A stretch of DNA of 6,778 nucleotides, taken from the NCBI GenBank assembly GCA_031418215.1, contig JANOXC010000168.1, forward strand, positions 1 to 6,778, in the 5' to 3' direction. The position numbers and the translations under genes were made by a program. This document shows positions 1-3,997 of this stretch, piece by piece. Origin of the DNA: JANOXC01 sp031418215. Its GTDB lineage: Bacteria > Bacteroidota > Bacteroidia > AKYH767-A > OLB10. The stretch's first letter is position 1. Each line of letters opens with the position of its first letter. The notes under the pieces are model-generated. The model was not told the DNA's origin. It saw nothing but the letters and a program-made list of their open reading frames with translations, and searched no databases.

Positions 1-22
1 AAATATTTGTGATAAAATCGGC

Positions 23-134
23 TGTCCGACAAAATTTGTACTTTTATCCATAGTTTGTTTAGTCTTCGTAAACCAAACATAACTATAAAGGGTGAGCTAA
101 AAATGGCTCATCCTTTTATTATTTTTGTCGGACA
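23..134. repeat. Perfect 12-bp inverted repeat enclosing a terminator
   Basis: TGTCCGACAAAA at 23-34 is exactly the reverse complement of TTTTGTCGGACA at 123-134, with 88 bp between the arms. The right arm contains the last T run of the terminator described at 87-126, so pairing of the two arms would cover that U tract. The pair could be the outer stem of a larger RNA structure, or the terminal inverted repeats of a small non-autonomous element of about 112 bp. I see no clear target-site duplication outside the arms, so the mobile-element reading is weak. Confidence 0.6.
87..126 (+). terminator. Rho-independent terminator of a gene off the left edge
   Basis: An 11-bp stem pairs 87-97 (AAAGGGTGAGC) with 106-116 (GCTCATCCTTT), with one G-T wobble and an A-rich loop. 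It is followed by the T-rich tail TATTATTTTT at 117-126. This is the normal form of an intrinsic terminator reading rightward. In the other direction the sequence after the stem is not T-rich, so it looks one-directional. The gene it serves must lie mostly left of the window. All three forward frames stop before the stem (at 10-12, 51-53 and 80-82), so the frame of that gene cannot be chosen. Confidence 0.75.
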
Positions 135-176
135 ACAGTGTTTTAAATTGATTAAAAATGAAATGCCCTGAAAAGC

Positions 177-227
177 AAAATTGTTTGATATTGTAAATGT
201 AATCATATATCCATCCCAAACAATTTT
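177..227. repeat. AT-rich 11-bp inverted repeat
   Basis: AAAATTGTTTG at 177-187 is the exact reverse complement of CAAACAATTTT at 217-227, with a 29-nt loop. The right arm runs into further T and A bases. It could be a weak secondary terminator or an operator-like site between the upstream gene and the peptidase gene. The low GC content and long loop make it a poor terminator, and chance is possible in DNA this AT-rich. Confidence 0.35.
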
Positions 228-256
228 TATTACTAATTAATTTGCTTTATTTGGCT

Positions 257-264
257 TATTTTTG
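257..264 (+). promoter_or_regulatory. Possible Bacteroidota -7 promoter element
   Basis: TATTTTTG matches the Bacteroides-type -7 consensus TAnnTTTG at every fixed position. It lies after both upstream inverted repeats and before the peptidase gene, which fits a promoter for that gene with a leader of about 200 nt. The weakness is the -33 element: the nearest TTTG, at 241-244, is only 12 nt upstream, whereas about 19-21 nt is usual. In AT-rich DNA a single -7 match can arise by chance. Confidence 0.3.
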
Positions 265-389
265 GACAGGCTATCTTAAAAAGTAATAGCACAAGGCGAG
301 AAACAGTGACAGTGGCCGTTGTAAAACAAGAACAGTGATAGTCTTGACGCTGGCAATAGAAGTTCAAGTAATAAACAATTTAAACAACC

Positions 390-417
390 TTAAACATTAA
401 ACTCAAAACATTAAACA
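390..417. repeat. Short heptamer repeat, TTAAAC(A/T) type
   Basis: Four units in perfect 7-bp phase lie just ahead of the peptidase gene: TTAAACA (390-396), TTAAACT (397-403), CAAAACA (404-410) and TTAAACA (411-417). A fifth TTAAACA at 380-386 is out of phase by 3 bp. The tract forms part of the A-rich leader of the gene. Its unit differs from the heptamer after the same gene, but the 7-bp period is the same. Confidence 0.55.
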
Positions 418-469
418 AAATGAACGCCCTTTTGGTCTTGAAAAGTTTTGTAAAAACGACAACAACAAT

Positions 470-1501
470 ATGAACATCGAACTATTCAAAGAAATTTGTG
501 AAACTCCGGGCGCACCGGGATATGAAGAACGCATTCGCAATGTAGTGTTGCGGGAAATAACACCATTGGTTGATGAAGTGAATGTTGACAGGATGGGAAA
601 TGTGATTGCTTTGAAGCGTGGTAAGTCTCCCCGAAAAGTGATGGCTGCAGCGCACATGGATGAAATTGCTTTTATCGTTACACATATCGATAAAAAAGGA
701 TTTCTGCGCTTTCACACACTGGGTGGTTTCGATCCTAAAACATTAACTGCACAGCGTGTAATTGTGCATGGTAAAAAAGATTTAATAGGTGTGATGGGTT
801 CTAAACCAATTCATATCATGACGGCTGACGAACGCAACAAGCCGCCACAGATGCAGGATTATTTTATTGACCTCGGCTTGCCTCATTCAGAAGTAGTAAA
901 GCATATTGATATCGGAAATCCTGTAACGCGTCAGCGGGATTTAATTGAAATGGGAAATTGTGTTTGTGGAAAATCAATTGACAACCGTGTTTCCGTATTT
1001 ATTTTGATTGAAGCCTTGCGCAAAATGAAAAAACCTCCATTTGATTTTTATGGTGTATTTACCGTGCAGGAAGAAGTGGGAATAAGAGGTGCATCAGTAG
1101 CAGCACATCACATTGAACCGGAATTTGGATTTGGCATCGACACCACAATTGCATTTGATACGCCGGGTTCACAAGAACACGAACAAGTAACGGCATTGGG
1201 TGCCGGTGCAGGAATTAAGATTATGGATTCATCAGCAATTTGTGATCCGCGTATGATTGCATTTATGAAATCTACCGCCGATAAACATAAAATAAAATGG
1301 CAGGCAGAAATTCTACCTGCAGGAGGAACAGATACAGCAGGAATTCAACGAATGGGAAAAAATGGTGCCATCACCGGAGCGATTTCCATTCCTACCCGTC
1401 ACATTCATCAGTCTATTGAAATGGCTGATAAAAGCGATATAGAGGGATGCATTGACTTGTTACGGAATTGTGTGAATGAATTGGATAAGTGGAAGTGGTA
1501 G
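470..1501 (+). CDS. M42 family metallo-aminopeptidase (FrvX/TET type)
   Basis: This 343-residue protein is a cytoplasmic peptidase that removes N-terminal residues from peptides using two metal ions. Family members usually form large hollow tetrahedral (TET) dodecamers that act on peptides released by other proteases. The expected metal ligands and catalytic residues are all visible: H62 in AHMDE, D171 in DNR, E201 and E202 in QEEVG, D224 in GIDTT and H313 in TRHIH. The GGFDPKTL stretch (85-92) and GGTDTAG (285-291) are also typical of the family. Length is normal for M42 and there is no signal peptide. The ATG at 470 gives the usual family N-terminus (a short helix, then ETPGAPGYE) and has an A-rich leader without Shine-Dalgarno. 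The gene stands alone, bounded by repeats on both sides. Family assignment is firm. Substrate preference (leucyl, glutamyl, lysyl and so on) cannot be read from sequence. Some M42 members have been annotated as endoglucanases, which I consider unlikely to be right here. Confidence 0.93.
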   Translation: MNIELFKEICETPGAPGYEERIRNVVLREITPLVDEVNVDRMGNVIALKRGKSPRKVMAAAHMDEIAFIVTHIDKKGFLRFHTLGGFDPKTLTAQRVIVHGKKDLIGVMGSKPIHIMTADERNKPPQMQDYFIDLGLPHSEVVKHIDIGNPVTRQRDLIEMGNCVCGKSIDNRVSVFILIEALRKMKKPPFDFYGVFTVQEEVGIRGASVAAHHIEPEFGFGIDTTIAFDTPGSQEHEQVTALGAGAGIKIMDSSAICDPRMIAFMKSTADKHKIKWQAEILPAGGTDTAGIQRMGKNGAITGAISIPTRHIHQSIEMADKSDIEGCIDLLRNCVNELDKWKW

Positions 1502-1507
1502 TTTTTA

Positions 1508-1619
1508 GTATTGGGTATTGAGTATTGGGTATTGGGTATTGAGTATTGAGTATTGAGTATTGGGTATTGGGTATTGAGTATTGAGTATTGGGTATTGGGT
1601 ATTGGGTATTGAGTATTGG
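1508..1619. repeat. Tandem heptamer array, 16 units of GTATTG(G/A)
   Basis: Sixteen perfect 7-bp units follow one another without a gap, starting 7 bp after the peptidase stop codon. A partial unit (GTA) follows at 1620-1622. Only the last base varies: reading left to right the units end in G A G G A A A G G A A G G G A G (nine G, seven A). This resembles the short tandemly repeated heptamers known from cyanobacteria and seen in intergenic DNA of other bacteria. The array is prone to slippage, so copy number may differ between strains. No function is evident. The long open frames on the minus strand here are a by-product of the repeat. Confidence 0.95.
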
Positions 1620-1660
1620 GTAAAAAAGTAGCAGCGGCAGTTTTAAACAAGTATCTTTTT

Positions 1661-1789
1661 TGTCATGCTGACCCCGAGACCTCGGGGGAAGCATCTCTGG
1701 ATTATCCTATGTAACAGATTTGATGTTTTAAAAGATGTAATCTTCTCTAATGTTAATCGTGAGATCCTTCGCTGACGCTCTGGATGACA
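1661..1789. repeat. REP-like imperfect palindromic intergenic element
   Basis: The ends are near-inverted copies: TGTCATGC at 1661-1668 against GGATGACA at 1782-1789 (one mismatch), and inside them GCATCTC at 1691-1697 against GAGATCC at 1761-1767 (one mismatch). The left half contains a GC-rich hairpin, CCCCGAG (1672-1678) with CTCGGGG (1681-1687). The right half has a weaker hairpin, ATCC (1764-1767) with GGAT (1782-1785). From memory, sequences beginning TGTCATGCTGA and ending CTGGATGACA are a common dispersed repeat in Bacteroidota intergenic regions. I cannot confirm copy number from one window. No T-rich tail follows, so it is not an ordinary terminator. Confidence 0.6.
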
Positions 1790-1988
1790 CACCAGGGGAA
1801 AAGTGATGTTTTTCGTCACAAAACCTAGGTATTAGGTGATTTTTCAAGGAATCCTAAATATTTATTGTTTCCTATCCTATTTTTTAGGTTATTTGAACGT
1901 CATATCAGCCATCGGGACTATCCAAAACAATTTTTCCCGAATTAAGTTGCCGGTTTGACGCCTAACCGAATACAACTGATCAACTTCT
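1790..1988. other. Intergenic leader of the cytochrome gene with small hairpins
   Basis: No gene is supported here. Four short inverted repeats are present: 1803-1808 with 1814-1819 (TTTTT loop), ACCTA 1823-1827 with TAGGT 1833-1837, TCGGGA 1912-1917 with TCCCGA 1935-1940, and CGGTT 1951-1955 with AACCG 1964-1968. The last two lie within 80 nt of the cytochrome start and would sit in its 5' untranslated RNA. No convincing TAnnTTTG promoter element with a correctly spaced -33 box was found, so the promoter is not placed. Confidence 0.4.
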
Positions 1989-3926
1989 TTGAAGAAAACT
2001 TTACTCGTTTTTTTAACTTTTTTAGGATTTATTTTCCTGCTTGCCATGGTACCGGCCCGGGAAAATCCGAAGTTGCGTTTTCATACCTATGAGGAGATTG
2101 AGTCTTACACAAAACAGCTAACTGCACCACTCTTACCCGGGCAGTATTTTCACCCTCCCGAAGCTTGTAAAGGCTGTCATGGTTTTGATTCCTTGGGTAT
2201 TGCGAATGTAGATGCCATGGGAAATGACGTAAACTTATACGATGACTGGGAAACATCAATGATGGGATTATCAGCAGTTGATCCTTTTTGGCGAGCTAAA
2301 GTGAGCCATGAAATTCTAACTGATACCACACATGCAAATACCTTGCAAACACTTTGTACTTCTTGTCATGCGCCGATGGGAAATTATACAGCACGGTTTC
2401 ATAATCAACAATATTATACCATAGCTGATCTGGTGAATGATACTTTAGGCCGTGCCGGAGTAGCTTGCATGGCTTGTCATTCTATCGGACCTGAAGGTCT
2501 TGGTGAATTGTTTTCCGGAGAAATACCTTACGACACCAACCATATTGAATATGGTCCTTTTGACAGTGTGATGGTGGGACCAATGCAATTATATGTTGGA
2601 ATAACTCCAATGAAAGGCGACCACATGGGAGAAAGTAAGGTTTGTGCATCTTGCCATACTTTAATAACCAACTCTGTTAATTTAAACGGCGTTCCAACAG
2701 GCACAACTTTTACTGAACAAGCTACCTATCATGAATGGATTAATTCTGATTATCCATCTCTGCAAAAGCCATGTCAGTCATGCCACATGCCACAAATTAC
2801 GGACCCGGTTGTAATTGCCAATGGAAATAATGCTTTACCTGGCCGATCTCCTTTTAACCTCCATCAGTTTGCCGGTGCCAATAGCTTTATGGTAAACCTT
2901 ATTAAGACTAATAAAAACAGTTTAGGGGTATTGGCAAGTGATGCAAATTTTGATTCAACCTTAAAGGCTATCGAGCATCAATTAACTAACAATACTTTAA
3001 TTGTTGAAGCAAATAAAGACACTGTTATAAATGATACAGCATATATAGATGTGAAGTTGACCAATAAAGCAGGACATAAATTTCCAACGGGTTATCCTTC
3101 ACGAAGAGCTGTCCTTCAATTTATCGTAACTAAAGCAAACGGTGACACGCTTTTTGCATCCGGCTTATTTGATGGTGACGGTGAGGTTATCAATATTAAT
3201 GCTCCTTTTGAAAATCATTATGACATCATCAACCACCCTGCGCAAGTGCAGGTTTATGAAATGATCATGGGTGATGTTAACGGCAATAAAACCACAGTGC
3301 TTGAACGCGCATTCTCAGCGCTGAAAGACAACCGCATTCCTCCGTTAGGTTTTACTACCACAAATACTGCTTATGACACAACGGCGATTGTAGGAAATGC
3401 ATTTGCAGATCCTGATTTTAATAAAAATGGTATTACAGAAGGAACAGGAAAAGACATTGTACATTATCATATTCCGTTGAATGGTTATTCAGGTACGTTT
3501 AATGTTTCGGCTACTGTTTATTATCAGACGTTGCCAAGTTCATTTCTTACTGAAATGTTTAGCTTTAGTTCCCCTGAAATTGATTCGTTTCAACAATATT
3601 ATGCCGCCGCCGATCATACTCCGGTTTTAATTGCTAAGGATACTTTACTAGGGTTACAAACGATCGGGATTAATAATGTCTCTTCCGGCCTTCTTTTCAC
3701 TATTACCCCTTCTATTACCTCCACCGGAAAGCTGATTGTTAGCGGCCCTGACCTTCAAAACTGTAAAATAGACGTGTTTAATTCAAATGGACAGTATCTA
3801 TCAATTAAAATGATACTTTTAGATGCGGAAACCGGGCAGATGATGCTTCCTGCCGGTAGTGGAATTTACTTTGTTCGAATTAGCACCAAACAGGGTTCTG
3901 TAACAAAAAAAGTATTTCGATTATAA
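1989..3926 (+). CDS. Secreted pentaheme c-type cytochrome with T9SS sorting domain
   Basis: This 645-residue protein should carry five covalently bound c-type hemes and move electrons outside the cytoplasm. Five CxxCH heme-attachment motifs are present: CKGCH (60-64), CTSCH (123-127), CMACH (160-164), CASCH (219-223) and CQSCH (262-266), in a region resembling cytochrome c554-type folds. Further His residues that could be second heme ligands include H107, H212, H292 and H363. A conserved-looking AGHKFPTGYPSRR stretch (361-373) begins a beta-rich second half. Residues 1-23 are a Sec signal peptide (KK, then a hydrophobic core). Residues from about 570 to 645 form a T9SS type A sorting domain ending GIYFVRIS...KKVFRL. 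The start is TTG at 1989: an in-frame TGA lies at 1977-1979, and the first ATG (2046, M20) would remove the signal peptide. No terminator is seen before the next gene, 71 bp downstream. The substrate is unknown; a nitrite- or hydroxylamine-type enzyme role is possible but nothing here shows it. Confidence 0.88.
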   Translation: MKKTLLVFLTFLGFIFLLAMVPARENPKLRFHTYEEIESYTKQLTAPLLPGQYFHPPEACKGCHGFDSLGIANVDAMGNDVNLYDDWETSMMGLSAVDPFWRAKVSHEILTDTTHANTLQTLCTSCHAPMGNYTARFHNQQYYTIADLVNDTLGRAGVACMACHSIGPEGLGELFSGEIPYDTNHIEYGPFDSVMVGPMQLYVGITPMKGDHMGESKVCASCHTLITNSVNLNGVPTGTTFTEQATYHEWINSDYPSLQKPCQSCHMPQITDPVVIANGNNALPGRSPFNLHQFAGANSFMVNLIKTNKNSLGVLASDANFDSTLKAIEHQLTNNTLIVEANKDTVINDTAYIDVKLTNKAGHKFPTGYPSRRAVLQFIVTKANGDTLFASGLFDGDGEVININAPFENHYDIINHPAQVQVYEMIMGDVNGNKTTVLERAFSALKDNRIPPLGFTTTNTAYDTTAIVGNAFADPDFNKNGITEGTGKDIVHYHIPLNGYSGTFNVSATVYYQTLPSSFLTEMFSFSSPEIDSFQQYYAAADHTPVLIAKDTLLGLQTIGINNVSSGLLFTITPSITSTGKLIVSGPDLQNCKIDVFNSNGQYLSIKMILLDAETGQMMLPAGSGIYFVRISTKQGSVTKKVFRL

Positions 3927-3997
3927 ATAAGTGCTTCGATTAATATATATAAGAAAAAACAACTCAACCAAATATTTTCACATTAACAACAAAAACA
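3927..3997 (+). other. Short spacer between the two secreted-protein genes
   Basis: This 71-bp AT-rich gap contains no hairpin followed by a T run and no good TAnnTTTG element (the closest, TATTTTCA at 3973-3980, fails at its last two positions). It ends in the A-rich leader typical of Bacteroidota starts. The absence of both signals favours co-transcription of the cytochrome with the propeller protein, but does not prove it. Confidence 0.4.

Noticed and set aside
2..82. 26-codon open frame from the left edge ending TAA, 4 bp before the terminator stem
   Set aside because: It could be the tail of the upstream gene, but it is too short to recognise, the other forward frames also stop before the terminator, and part of it overlaps an inverted-repeat arm.
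344..374. Sigma70-like TTGACG with TAATAA downstream as a promoter
   Set aside because: Bacteroidota primary promoters do not use the E. coli -35/-10 pattern, and the -10 match is poor at the right spacing.
1508..1619. CRISPR array
   Set aside because: The units are 7 bp, contiguous and without spacers; no cas genes are present.
1408..1694. Overlapping minus-strand open frames of 80 and 93 codons encoding NTQYPIP-like repeats
   Set aside because: They exist because the heptamer array has no stop codons on the minus strand in any frame. They overlap the peptidase 3' end antisense and have no start signal or recognisable domain.
1803..1819. Hairpin with TTTTT loop as a terminator
   Set aside because: On the plus strand no T run follows. 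On the minus strand only four Ts follow and there is no minus-strand gene to end.
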